Assembly: GCA_947387485.1 (NCBI GenBank) | Contig: CANDNT010000006.1 | Location: 1-64,000 of the forward strand | DNA from: Aquimarina rhabdastrellae | GTDB taxonomy: Bacteria > Bacteroidota > Bacteroidia > Flavobacteriales > Flavobacteriaceae | Length of the DNA: 64,000 nt | Direction: 5' to 3' | In this document: piece after piece, positions 18,593 through 27,183 of the stretch | Numbering within the stretch: position 1 is the stretch's first letter | Layout: every line of letters begins with the position of its first letter | The notes under the pieces: model-generated | The model's input: the letters and a program-made list of their open reading frames with translations, nothing else | Told to the model about the DNA's origin: nothing | The model's database searches: none | Program-made: the position numbers and the translations under genes

Positions 18593-21500
18593 ATGAAAAA
18601 AAATATAATCATATACCTTTTGCTATTACTGCCTTTATGGAGTATGGCACAAGGCCCTATAGGCTTAAATCCCTGTAGGGAAAACCCAGGAGCAACAGCA
18701 TGGTATAGAGATGCCGATGGAGATGGTATAGGAAACTCTGCCAATGTTCAATGTGCAGTAAGTCGTCCCAGTGGATATGTAGCTACAGGAGGGGATTGTA
18801 ATGATAGTAACCCTAATATCACAGGAGTTAAAACCTGGTATAGAGATGCCGATGGAGATGGCTATGGAAATGCTAATGATAGCCGTACTTTTTGTACCCA
18901 ACCCTCAGGGTATGTCTCCAATAGTTTAGATTGTAACGATAGCAATGCGAGTATAACGATAAGCCGAAAATATTATCGAGATGCAGATGGAGATGGCTAT
19001 GGTAAGAATAGCGATACCCTTACTAGATGTAGCCGACCATCAGGATATAGCCCTCAAGGAGGCGATTGTAACGATAGTAATGCTAATATTCACCCAGGAG
19101 CAGCAGAACCTTGTGATGGAGTGGATAATGATTGTGATAATCAAGTAGACGAAAATACCCCTACCATACCCTCAGCAGTAACAGTAGTAGAGAATTGTGG
19201 AAATGCGGTATTAACTAGAAGCAGTTCCCCTGTAGGTACTAAGTATTACTGGCAAAGCTCAGCCACAGGTACAAGTACAGCTAATAGTGCAACAAGTATA
19301 ACAAGAACCAGTGGAAATGTCTATTATTTAAGAGCGAGACATAACAACACAGGCTGTTGGAGTACCGCTAGAGCGGTGGTATATGGAATAAAGACAATTC
19401 CGTCCACACCACCAGTCCCTACAGTAACAAAAAACTGTGGCAATACAGTGCTTACCAGAGCATCATTTCCTAGTGGGATTACCTATTACTGGCAGACTAG
19501 CGCTAGTGGAACAAGCAGATCTAGTAGTGCAACAAGTGTTACTAGAACCAGTGGGACAAGATACTACCTAAGAGCAAGAAATAACAGTTCAGGATGCTGG
19601 AGTACGGCACGAACTATCAATTATAGTATACATACCGTACCCAGTACCCCACCAACAGTAAGTGTAAATAACCAATGTGGACAAAGTGTACTCACACGTA
19701 GTAATCCGCCAAGTGGAATAACGTATTACTGGCAATCCTCAGCAACAGGAACAAGCAGTGCTAATAGCACCAATAGTATAACTAGGACAAGTGGGACTAC
19801 TTATTACCTAAGAGCTAGAAATAACAGTTCAGGATGCTGGAGTACGACACGAACTATCAATTATAGTATACATACCGTACCCAGTACCCCACCAACAGCA
19901 AGTGTAAACAATCAATGTGGACAAAGTGTACTAACAAGAAGTAATCCACCAAGTGGAGTAACTTATTATTGGCAAAATAGCGCCAGTGGGACAAGCACAG
20001 CTAGTACGAATACTACAATTACCCGAACTAGTGGAAGTACGTATTACCTAAGAGCGAGAAACAACAGTTCAGGCTGTTGGAGTGCAGCGAGAATAGTAAG
20101 TTATAATGTAAAATCTATACCAGCAATACCCTCTGGAATTATAGTCGATGTACAATGCGATCAAACACTACTCACTAGAACCGCACCACCAAGTGGAGTG
20201 ACATATTATTGGCAAAGCACTGCAAATGGAATCAGTACAGCTAGTACTAATACTACAATTACCCGAACTAGTGGAAGTGCGTATTACTTAAGAGCTAGAA
20301 ATAACAGTTCAGGATGCTGGAGTGCAGCAAAAGCTATTAATTATACCCTAAACCATTCCACTACATGGTATGCCGATATAGATGCAGATGGATTTGGAGA
20401 TGCTAACACTAGTATACAAGCCTGTGAGCAACCTACAGGATATGTAGCCAATGCTACAGATCAGTGCCCTAATGTAGCAGGAAGTCTACAAGGATGTATT
20501 CCAGATCAATATGTATTTCCTAGTTTGAGTAATGAAAACTATATCTATAATAGAACCTATCAAAGCGCAAGACAAGAGCCGATTAACGAGACCGTAAATA
20601 ATGCTACCAATAGTGAACTTATAGAAACAGTAGCTTACTTTGATGGATTAGGAAGAGCCAAACAACAAACAGCAATCAAGGCAAGTCCTGAGAAAAAAGA
20701 CGTAGTGACTCATATTGCATATGATGCCTTTGGAAGACAAGCCAAGCAATACCTGCCTTTTGAGTCGCAAACACCTAATGGTAGTTATGCTACGGTAAGT
20801 ATTGAGCAGGATATCCAGCACTATTACCAAAACAAATACCCAGCAGATTTTACAGGGATGGCAGTGAGTGAGGTGAATGCTTATAGCGAAAGTATCTTTG
20901 AACCTTCACCCTTAAACCGAGTACTTAAACAAGCCGCACCAGGAAAAACATGGAAAGCAAGTGAAGATCCTATAAATACAGATCGTACCATTAAATCAGC
21001 ATGGGAAACCAATAACGCAGCAGATGCCATTGTAAACTTTAGTGTAGTATACAATGCTGATCAACAACCAAGATTAGTACAACAAGAGGTATACGAAGCA
21101 GGAACACTACGTAAAACAATTACCAAAGATGAAAACTGGGAAGCTCTAAGAGGAAAAGACCATACCACCGAAGAATATACCAATAGTATAGGACAGGTAG
21201 TTTTAAAACGAACCTATAACAATCAAATAGCCCATGATACCTATTACGTCTATGATGATTATGGATTATTAAGCTATGTAGTACCACCTAAGGTAACAAC
21301 AGCAGATGATGTAAATCAGAGTGAGCTTAGCGAACTCTGCTATCAATACAAATACGATTATAGAAACCGATTGATCGAAAAGAAAATACCAGGAAAAGGA
21401 TGGGAAACTATTGTCTATAACAAACTAGACCAACCCGTATTAACCCAAGATGCGAATCTAAAAGCACAAGGCGTTTGGTTATTTACCAAATACGATGCTT

Positions 21501-23851
21501 TAGGACGTGTAGTGTATACAGGAAAGATCAATGATAGTCGTGATAGAGCAGCCTTACAAACAGTAGTGAACCAAAGCACTACCCTATGGGAAGCACGTAC
21601 AACTGTACAACAAGTAGATGGATTTAGTTTTTACTATACCCAGAATGCATTCCCAACCACAGGAATGACACTACTGACGATTAACTATTACGATGATTAT
21701 GCATTAGGAAGCATTCCACCATTAGATCCAGAAACAACCGACCTTACTTGGGAAGGAATGACAGCGACAACAGCCGTAAAAGGATTACTAACAGTAGGAC
21801 AAGTACGTGTACTCGATACCGATAAATGGATTACGACTACCAATTATTATGACGAAAAAGGACGCTTATGGGATAACCTCGTAAAAAATGAATACCTAGG
21901 CACAGATACATGGACACTAACACAGTTAGACTTTGTAGGAAAACCATTAAAGACCTTTACCAAGCATATCAAGGACGGAAAAATCCTATGTACAACAGAT
22001 GTGTTTACCTATGACCATATGGGACGCTTATTGACACAAGAACAACAGATCAATGAGCTACCTACAGAACGTATCCTAAACAATCACTATGATGAATTAG
22101 GGCAGCTGATTAGAAAAGATGTAGGAGGAAAAACAACCGCAACAGCAGCCTTACAAAGTGTAGACTATAGCTATAACGTACGCGGATGGTTAAAACAGAT
22201 CAATGACACTCAGAATTTAGGAACAGACCTGTTTGGGTTTAGGCTTAACTATGATACCCCAGAGCAAGGCGCAACAGCCTTATTTAACGGAAATATCAGT
22301 GAGACGCATTGGAAAACAGCTAATGATAACACCTTAAGACATTATACCTACAGCTATGATGCTTTAAATAGAATTACACGAGCACTTAGTAGTTCAAGAA
22401 ATTATTGTTTAAGTACAGTAGCATATGATAAAAATGGAAATATAACAAAGCTAGTTAGAAGGGGAGCGATTAATGAATCAGCGACTAGTTTTAATTCTAT
22501 GGATAATCTTACCTATCATTATGACTATGGTAATAAGCTATTAAAAGTAGATGAGATAAATACAAAATACTTTGGATTTACATCAATATATAATGGTAAT
22601 AGTAATCATTATGCATATGATCAAAATGGAAACATGACCATAGATCGAAATAAGGGAATTACCAACATCAGTTATAACCACTTAAATCTACCTACGGGAG
22701 TAAGCATAGCTAATACCAAGCATAACGGAAACATTACTTATGTATACGATGCCACAGGAATCAAGCAAAAGAAAATTGCAACCGAAGGCAGTAACAGTAC
22801 CATAACCGAGTATTCAGGCAATTATATTTATAAAAATGGAACATTAGAGTTCTTTAATCATCCAGAAGGGTATATAGAACCTAAAGGAGATGAAACTTTT
22901 GATTATATTTACCAATATAAAGACCATCTAGGAAATATTAGATTATCGTATCAAGACCTTGATAATAATGGTACTATAGATCAACATACAGAAATCAAAG
23001 AAGAGAAACATTATTATCCTTTTGGAATGGTTCAAAAAGGATATAATAATACTATTGTAGGCAGGGATCACCAATATGGTTTCCAAGAACAGGAAGAACA
23101 AAATGAACTTGGTCTAAACTGGATACAATTTAAGTGGAGAAATCACGATCCAGCAATAGGTAGATTTATGACTATTGACCCCTTAACAGAAGAATATATG
23201 GATTGGGGGGCCTACGTGTTTAGTGGTAATAGAGTTATTGATGCGAGAGAACTTGAAGGATTAGAGCCACATTCTGTACATAAAACGTTAGATGGTGCTG
23301 CAAAGAACTTTGGAGAGCAGTATAACGGAATTTCTATTAGAGCAAGTAGAGAAGTAGGAACTCGCTTTTATTCTACTACGACTAATGGTGTGACAACATA
23401 TTCTTATACAACTCCAACAATGGGAACAGAAGGTTTTGTAGATCCTAATGATTCCGAAGCTGTACCAGATGGCTCAGTACAGGTTGGAGACGGACATACT
23501 CACGGTTCTGATGGAAATAATGAACCTTTTGGAATGGATGAAAATGAAGCTATTCAATATGGGGATAATTTTCCTTCTGATAATGATATAGATGAATCAG
23601 ATAGTAGTGCAAGTACAAACTCATCTTTTGAAGCCGATTATACTGTTACTCCAAATGGTACGTTATTAAAATACACCCCTACAGGAAAAACAGGCGATAA
23701 TAGAAGGAGCGACGTTAAGAAAGTTAATGGAGCATCAAAAACAATCCCTAGTGATACAAATTCTAATACTAGAAAAAATAATATAAGTCCTAATGTGACG
23801 CCAGAAGTTTTGCCAAATAATGTAGACAAAGATGATTTCCCTAAGCAATAG
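18593..23851 (+). CDS. RHS-repeat polymorphic toxin with MopE and Ig-like N-terminal repeats
   Basis: The 1752-aa protein has a signal peptide (1-20, ending MAQ). Three MopE-type putative metal-binding repeats lie at about 37-188 (YRDADGDGYG, DCNDSN, ending CDGVDNDCDNQVDE). Five cysteine-containing Ig-like repeats of about 79 aa follow (190-588), then one more DADGFGDA calcium-type motif (588-633). An RHS/YD-repeat shell extends to the RHS core (YPFGM near 1475, GRFMTIDPL near 1523). Beyond LEGLEP (1554) is a variable tip of about 197 residues with an HTHG motif at H1635/H1637, resembling the DUF4329-type tips of RHS proteins. The shell probably encloses the tip and releases it into neighbouring cells. 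Sequence becomes markedly more AT-rich from about 22.4 kb, as expected for tip replacement. Confidence 0.88.
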   Translation: MKKNIIIYLLLLLPLWSMAQGPIGLNPCRENPGATAWYRDADGDGIGNSANVQCAVSRPSGYVATGGDCNDSNPNITGVKTWYRDADGDGYGNANDSRTFCTQPSGYVSNSLDCNDSNASITISRKYYRDADGDGYGKNSDTLTRCSRPSGYSPQGGDCNDSNANIHPGAAEPCDGVDNDCDNQVDENTPTIPSAVTVVENCGNAVLTRSSSPVGTKYYWQSSATGTSTANSATSITRTSGNVYYLRARHNNTGCWSTARAVVYGIKTIPSTPPVPTVTKNCGNTVLTRASFPSGITYYWQTSASGTSRSSSATSVTRTSGTRYYLRARNNSSGCWSTARTINYSIHTVPSTPPTVSVNNQCGQSVLTRSNPPSGITYYWQSSATGTSSANSTNSITRTSGTTYYLRARNNSSGCWSTTRTINYSIHTVPSTPPTASVNNQCGQSVLTRSNPPSGVTYYWQNSASGTSTASTNTTITRTSGSTYYLRARNNSSGCWSAARIVSYNVKSIPAIPSGIIVDVQCDQTLLTRTAPPSGVTYYWQSTANGISTASTNTTITRTSGSAYYLRARNNSSGCWSAAKAINYTLNHSTTWYADIDADGFGDANTSIQACEQPTGYVANATDQCPNVAGSLQGCIPDQYVFPSLSNENYIYNRTYQSARQEPINETVNNATNSELIETVAYFDGLGRAKQQTAIKASPEKKDVVTHIAYDAFGRQAKQYLPFESQTPNGSYATVSIEQDIQHYYQNKYPADFTGMAVSEVNAYSESIFEPSPLNRVLKQAAPGKTWKASEDPINTDRTIKSAWETNNAADAIVNFSVVYNADQQPRLVQQEVYEAGTLRKTITKDENWEALRGKDHTTEEYTNSIGQVVLKRTYNNQIAHDTYYVYDDYGLLSYVVPPKVTTADDVNQSELSELCYQYKYDYRNRLIEKKIPGKGWETIVYNKLDQPVLTQDANLKAQGVWLFTKYDALGRVVYTGKINDSRDRAALQTVVNQSTTLWEARTTVQQVDGFSFYYTQNAFPTTGMTLLTINYYDDYALGSIPPLDPETTDLTWEGMTATTAVKGLLTVGQVRVLDTDKWITTTNYYDEKGRLWDNLVKNEYLGTDTWTLTQLDFVGKPLKTFTKHIKDGKILCTTDVFTYDHMGRLLTQEQQINELPTERILNNHYDELGQLIRKDVGGKTTATAALQSVDYSYNVRGWLKQINDTQNLGTDLFGFRLNYDTPEQGATALFNGNISETHWKTANDNTLRHYTYSYDALNRITRALSSSRNYCLSTVAYDKNGNITKLVRRGAINESATSFNSMDNLTYHYDYGNKLLKVDEINTKYFGFTSIYNGNSNHYAYDQNGNMTIDRNKGITNISYNHLNLPTGVSIANTKHNGNITYVYDATGIKQKKIATEGSNSTITEYSGNYIYKNGTLEFFNHPEGYIEPKGDETFDYIYQYKDHLGNIRLSYQDLDNNGTIDQHTEIKEEKHYYPFGMVQKGYNNTIVGRDHQYGFQEQEEQNELGLNWIQFKWRNHDPAIGRFMTIDPLTEEYMDWGAYVFSGNRVIDARELEGLEPHSVHKTLDGAAKNFGEQYNGISIRASREVGTRFYSTTTNGVTTYSYTTPTMGTEGFVDPNDSEAVPDGSVQVGDGHTHGSDGNNEPFGMDENEAIQYGDNFPSDNDIDESDSSASTNSSFEADYTVTPNGTLLKYTPTGKTGDNRRSDVKKVNGASKTIPSDTNSNTRKNNISPNVTPEVLPNNVDKDDFPKQ
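19160..20345 (+). repeat. Five tandem Ig-like repeats in the RHS gene
   Basis: Five units of 237-241 bp start near 19160, 19397, 19638, 19878 and 20119. Each encodes xCGxxVLTR, YYWQ, TSGxxYYLRAR and SGCW. The conserved cysteine pair suggests one disulfide per domain. Units three and four are the most alike at DNA level. They are coding repeats, not CRISPR. Confidence 0.88.
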
Positions 23852-23889
23852 ATTTTAGGGAATGATTTTTGTTTTAGTGATAAAAAAAA

Positions 23890-24771
23890 ATGAGAAAAAT
23901 AATATTTATAGTATTAGTAATTTCATTTGGGCATTGTTTTGCCCATAAAAATGTAACTGTTTCTGAAAACTACGGCAATGTAAGGGTTTTGTTTACAACA
24001 AGTTTTTATTATGAAGAAATAAACAAAGCTTTGATCATTGGTCAATATGCGGAACGATTATCTAAAAAATTAGATTACAAAGACTCGATAACAATTTGGT
24101 TTAAACATGACTATGCGAAAAATAATAAAGATTCTTTTACAATTACTCACGATCTAAAAAATGATCCAAGTAAATCTAACAATATATTTCTAACGCTAAC
24201 AGATACAGAATATTCAGTCAAAGATATACTCAGACTTCTTGAGTATTCTATTCAAAATGTTAATAAAATAGATAATTGGGATGGAAAGTCTATAATTAAA
24301 GAAACTAATACTAAAACTTCTGAATTACTTAATACAATAGTTCAAGAAAAAATCTATAGACCTGAAACCATTCATAAGTTAGAAACCCCTAATAAAGCTG
24401 TTTCATATTACTATAAAGATGAAAGTTTTCATATTTATAGGGTTGAAAATGATATAGAAAAAGTACTATTAAAAGTTGAAAATGTTTTTCAATTTAGTTC
24501 AGATAATGACTTTGCTACGATTATTTTTGATACCAATGAATCTTTTTATCGTATAGATAACAACAGATTAAGTAAACCTTCGAATCGCATAAAAATAGAT
24601 AATGCAGAAGGCAATCATATACCATATACTGTGAAAAGTATATCTTATAACAAAACCTCCATATCTTTTTTTAAGTCAAAAAACTCAAATCAACAAAGAG
24701 TTATGATTTATTTACAAGATCAAGAAAGATTAGTTCAGAATCTTGATAAGATAATAAGAGAAAACGGATAG
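23890..24771 (+). CDS. Candidate immunity protein for the RHS tip
   Basis: The 293-aa protein is not a family I recognise. It starts MRKIIFIVLVISFGHCFAH, a Sec signal peptide without a good lipobox, so it is predicted periplasmic. The rest is a mix of charged helices and strands with no catalytic motif. It lies 38 bases downstream of the RHS gene on the same strand and shares its high AT content with the toxin tip, which is the usual place for an immunity gene. Export to the periplasm would suit a toxin acting there, or interception on entry. Function is inferred from position only. Confidence 0.5.
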   Translation: MRKIIFIVLVISFGHCFAHKNVTVSENYGNVRVLFTTSFYYEEINKALIIGQYAERLSKKLDYKDSITIWFKHDYAKNNKDSFTITHDLKNDPSKSNNIFLTLTDTEYSVKDILRLLEYSIQNVNKIDNWDGKSIIKETNTKTSELLNTIVQEKIYRPETIHKLETPNKAVSYYYKDESFHIYRVENDIEKVLLKVENVFQFSSDNDFATIIFDTNESFYRIDNNRLSKPSNRIKIDNAEGNHIPYTVKSISYNKTSISFFKSKNSNQQRVMIYLQDQERLVQNLDKIIRENG

Positions 24772-24809
24772 TAATTTAAAACAGTAAAAAATCAAGCCAC
24801 TCAGCCCCT

Positions 24810-24869
24810 GCTACCGCTAGTTTGTAACTAGTGGCGTTATTGAGTAAGAAAGATATAGAGTTAAAGAGG
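24810..24869. repeat. Repeat block 1, copy a (palindrome-containing)
   Basis: This 60-base block matches 25298-25357 at 59 of 60 positions. It contains the perfect palindrome CTAGTTTGTAACTAG at 24817-24831. It lies just after the candidate immunity gene and downstream of the minus-strand XRE gene. Confidence 0.9.
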
Positions 24870-24886
24870 AAACTATATATATTGAA

Positions 24887-24936
24887 GAATAAGAAAAAAG
24901 CAGTTACAGATGTAAAGTTTGTAGCTGTTTTTTTTG
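24887..24936. terminator. Bidirectional terminator, repeat block 2 copy a
   Basis: The stem CAGTTACA/TGTAGCTG (one G-U pair) has an A-run before and eight Ts after it. It can end the RHS-immunity transcript from the left and the XRE transcript (stop at 24940) from the right. It is repeated at 25392-25439. Confidence 0.85.
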
Positions 24937-24939
24937 TTA

Positions 24940-25266
24940 TTATAGAATAGATTGAATTTTACGTTTAGCGATAAAGGCATCAATAACAGAGAAGATATGA
25001 TCTTTATCTTCTTGATCAAACTTAGAGACTTCTAAGATACGATTACGAATATCTTTATCCATTTGCACATCAACTTTCCCTGTAAGATAATCAAGGCTTA
25101 CATCAAGAATGTCTGCTATTTTACGAGCAATCTCAATAGAGGGAAAGACTTCATTACGTTCGTATCTACCTAATACATTTTTATGAATACCAAGTTGAGC
25201 AGCTAACTCAGTTTGAGATATGCTTTGAGTTTTTCTAAGTTCTACGACTGTACTTCCAAAATTCAT
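24940..25266 (-). CDS. XRE-family helix-turn-helix regulator of the RHS island
   Basis: From the internal ATG at 25266 the protein has 108 aa. The HTH domain is ELRKTQSISQTELAAQLGIH followed by KNVLGRYERNEVFPSIEIARKIADIL, and a short C-terminal helical tail. The longer reading from 25380 adds 38 residues encoded by the duplicated repeat block, with no domain character, so I chose 25266. A perfect palindrome (25305-25319) lies 39-53 bases upstream of this ATG and is a good operator candidate. The gene is on the opposite strand to the RHS genes and is bracketed by repeat blocks. It may repress itself and perhaps the island. Confidence 0.8.
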   Translation of the reverse strand: MNFGSTVVELRKTQSISQTELAAQLGIHKNVLGRYERNEVFPSIEIARKIADILDVSLDYLTGKVDVQMDKDIRNRILEVSKFDQEDKDHIFSVIDAFIAKRKIQSIL

Positions 25267-25297
25267 AAAAAGAAACTTTATAGGTTTTTTACCCCCC

Positions 25298-25357
25298 GCT
25301 ACCGCTAGTTTGTAACTAGTGGCGTTATTGAGTAAGAAAGATATAGAATTAAAGAGG
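25298..25357. repeat. Repeat block 1, copy b, with possible XRE operator
   Basis: This is the second copy of the 60-base block (59/60 identity with 24810-24869). Its palindrome CTAGTTTGTAACTAG at 25305-25319 is in the promoter zone of the XRE gene. Confidence 0.9.
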
Positions 25358-25391
25358 GGTCTATAAAAAACTTTGCTCATCTAAGAATACG

Positions 25392-25439
25392 GAATAAGAA
25401 AAGAAGCAGTTACAGGAGTAGAGTTTGTAGCTGTTTTTT
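25392..25439. terminator. Terminator-like hairpin, repeat block 2 copy b
   Basis: The block repeats the hairpin of 24887-24936 (GCAGTTACAG and TTTGTAGCTG with T-run). It follows block 1 copy b after 34 bases instead of 17, so the two-block unit is duplicated with a divergent spacer. Confidence 0.75.
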
Positions 25440-25702
25440 ATTTAAGTATAGATTCTGATTTTTAAATAAAAATAGAAAGGATGATATATTTACATTAAAA
25501 ATATTTAACGCTACTATAGAAAGCATAAGCTCATTAGAGGATGAAATATCATTTATAACAATGTTTATTCGAGATAGGTAAAACTCTAAATAGATTTGAA
25601 AAAGAAGCTTGTGCAAAATGTTTTGAAAATTATATTAGTAAGAAAAGTATATAGAGAATAGAAAAGCTTTTGACATAGTTTAAGAGGTCTCCAAATAAAA
25701 TT
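25440..25702 (+). other. Intergenic stretch with possible gene remnant
   Basis: No intact gene is seen. An open stretch at 25459-25581 encodes about 40 residues, including NATIESISSLEDEISF, and ends at TAA without an upstream ATG. It looks like the 3' end of a decayed protein gene, perhaps an old immunity or tip fragment. An antisense reading of 68 aa (25410-25616) has no protein character. Confidence 0.3.
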
Positions 25703-25864
25703 ATGATAACTAAGATTTTAACAATATTAATACTATTAACAATAACATATTTTTTTGCAGATAGAATTATTATTCATTTTCAATTGAAAATAAAAAGAAA
25801 GCAAATAATGTTTTTAGTATTGTTAGCATATCTGCTTTTAGATTTTATTTTGGAGTGGATATAA
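25703..25864 (+). CDS. Small membrane protein, two predicted helices
   Basis: A 53-aa reading starts at ATG 25703 and reads MITKILTILILLTITYFF, then a basic linker QLKIKRKQ, then MFLVLLAYLLLDFILEW. The pattern of two hydrophobic helices joined by a positively charged turn is typical of a real small membrane protein and unlikely to be chance. It resembles the next gene (99 aa) in style but not in sequence. It sits in the AT-rich tail of the RHS island, where orphan immunity genes accumulate. Function unknown. Confidence 0.45.
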   Translation: MITKILTILILLTITYFFADRIIIHFQLKIKRKQIMFLVLLAYLLLDFILEWI

Positions 25865-26063
25865 TTAATAAGCAATAATTATAAAGAAAAGAAGATGTGT
25901 TTAAAAGTAAAATGCGCTATTCGAAGAGAAATGCTTTGATGGTTTATAGCTTTGACGAAGTATGAATATGTAATAAAGGAAGGGAGTTATTTAGAACTAG
26001 GGAACTGTTTTTAAATAGACTTATAACAGTTCAAAGAACAATTAAAAAAAGTTTTATAAATGA

Positions 26064-26363
26064 ATGATAAAAAATACAATTAGATATAGTTCAATTCTTT
26101 CTTTTTTTCTATCAATAATAGTAATAAGTATATATCTGCTTCCGATGGTATTGGAAAGTAATTTATATAGAAAGGTATTAAGTAATTTAAACTTTTTTGT
26201 ATTTCATCCTTTATTGATAATATCATTTGGACTATCAATTTATGGTATAAGTTATCTATATAGAAAAAAAGTCTTTAGAAATAAATATTTTGCTTTTAAT
26301 GTATTGGGAATTCTATTATTTGTTGGTTATATGTATAAAATAATATACGTGATGTTAAATTAG
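26064..26363 (+). CDS. Small membrane protein of the RHS island tail
   Basis: The 99-aa protein has three hydrophobic segments at about 10-30, 47-65 and 77-96, with basic residues in the second loop (YRKKVFRNKYF). I recognise no family. It is AT-rich, on the same strand as the RHS genes, and isolated by gaps of 120-200 bases. It might be an immunity protein against a membrane-acting toxin, but nothing in the sequence shows that. Confidence 0.6.
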   Translation: MIKNTIRYSSILSFFLSIIVISIYLLPMVLESNLYRKVLSNLNFFVFHPLLIISFGLSIYGISYLYRKKVFRNKYFAFNVLGILLFVGYMYKIIYVMLN

Positions 26364-26483
26364 TTAATCAAAGAAAAGTTTGATTTAAGTTATCATATGC
26401 TTCTAGTATTAAATTGAATCTTCTGTTAAATGAAGATGATTTACCGTGATATAATATCAAATTAAAAAGTATTAAATCATACT

Positions 26484-27152
26484 ATGAAAAGAATAGATTT
26501 ATATATAATTATTTTTTTATTGGTTTCATGTAATTCTAATGAATACACCTCTCTTAATGATATAAATTTACCTGAGTTGAATGCTAAAGAAACTAAAGAT
26601 TATAGAATAGAAGGTAAATATATTAATGGGTATAAAAACGATAAGTGGAATTATTTTAACGATAATAATCACTCTATTATCCATTGGGGGTTATATGAAA
26701 AACAAGAGTTGAAAATTAATATTCCTAAATCATGGTTAATAAAAGAAGATTCGAAATACTACTTTTATGCTTTACCTGAGAAAAAAGATGATGATTTCTT
26801 TTTAATTAATAGAATTAAAGAAGATAATATAAATTTAAAAAATTTCTTTGATCAAGCCATTCATAAGCTGTTAGATGGTAATACTATAAAAATCACAAAT
26901 AAACTTTTCTTTAAAATAGAATATGAGAATAATGAAAAATATTATTTGAGATTTGATACAAATGAAGATTCCTACTACATGGTTTATTTAGAGTATAATG
27001 GTTACATATATGATATAACCTATAGAACAAAAAATAAAGAAAGAGATATTAATAAACATATATTCAGTGGAATATTATTTAGTTTAACAATAAGTGATTC
27101 GAAATTAATAGGAAACCAAAAGAAATTAAAAATTACTCGTTTGAGTTTATAG
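26484..27152 (+). CDS. Lipoprotein of unknown function
   Basis: The 222-aa protein has a lipoprotein signal (MKRIDLYIIIFLLVSCNSN, Cys near residue 16). A YINGYKNDKW segment resembles the MORN-like motif common in Bacteroidetes. The region from about residue 70 (LKINIPKSWLI) onward looks like the PsbP/DcrB-type fold by its IPKSW opening and strand pattern, but this is tentative. It lies in the tail of the RHS island before a DUF4348-like lipoprotein. It may be an orphan immunity lipoprotein or unrelated cargo. Confidence 0.65.
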   Translation: MKRIDLYIIIFLLVSCNSNEYTSLNDINLPELNAKETKDYRIEGKYINGYKNDKWNYFNDNNHSIIHWGLYEKQELKINIPKSWLIKEDSKYYFYALPEKKDDDFFLINRIKEDNINLKNFFDQAIHKLLDGNTIKITNKLFFKIEYENNEKYYLRFDTNEDSYYMVYLEYNGYIYDITYRTKNKERDINKHIFSGILFSLTISDSKLIGNQKKLKITRLSL

Positions 27153-27183
27153 AAAAAAGTTATCTAATGATTAATTCTAAAAT

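Noticed and set aside
25410..25616. 68-codon minus-strand frame before the small membrane gene
   Set aside because: It is AT-driven, overlaps the duplicated terminator block and has no domain character; the opposite strand holds a more protein-like remnant.
25639..25695. Third degenerate copy of repeat block 1 (AGTAAGAAAAGTATATAGAG and TTTAAGAGGTCT)
   Set aside because: Only two short stretches match, with different spacing and no palindrome, so chance in AT-rich DNA cannot be excluded.
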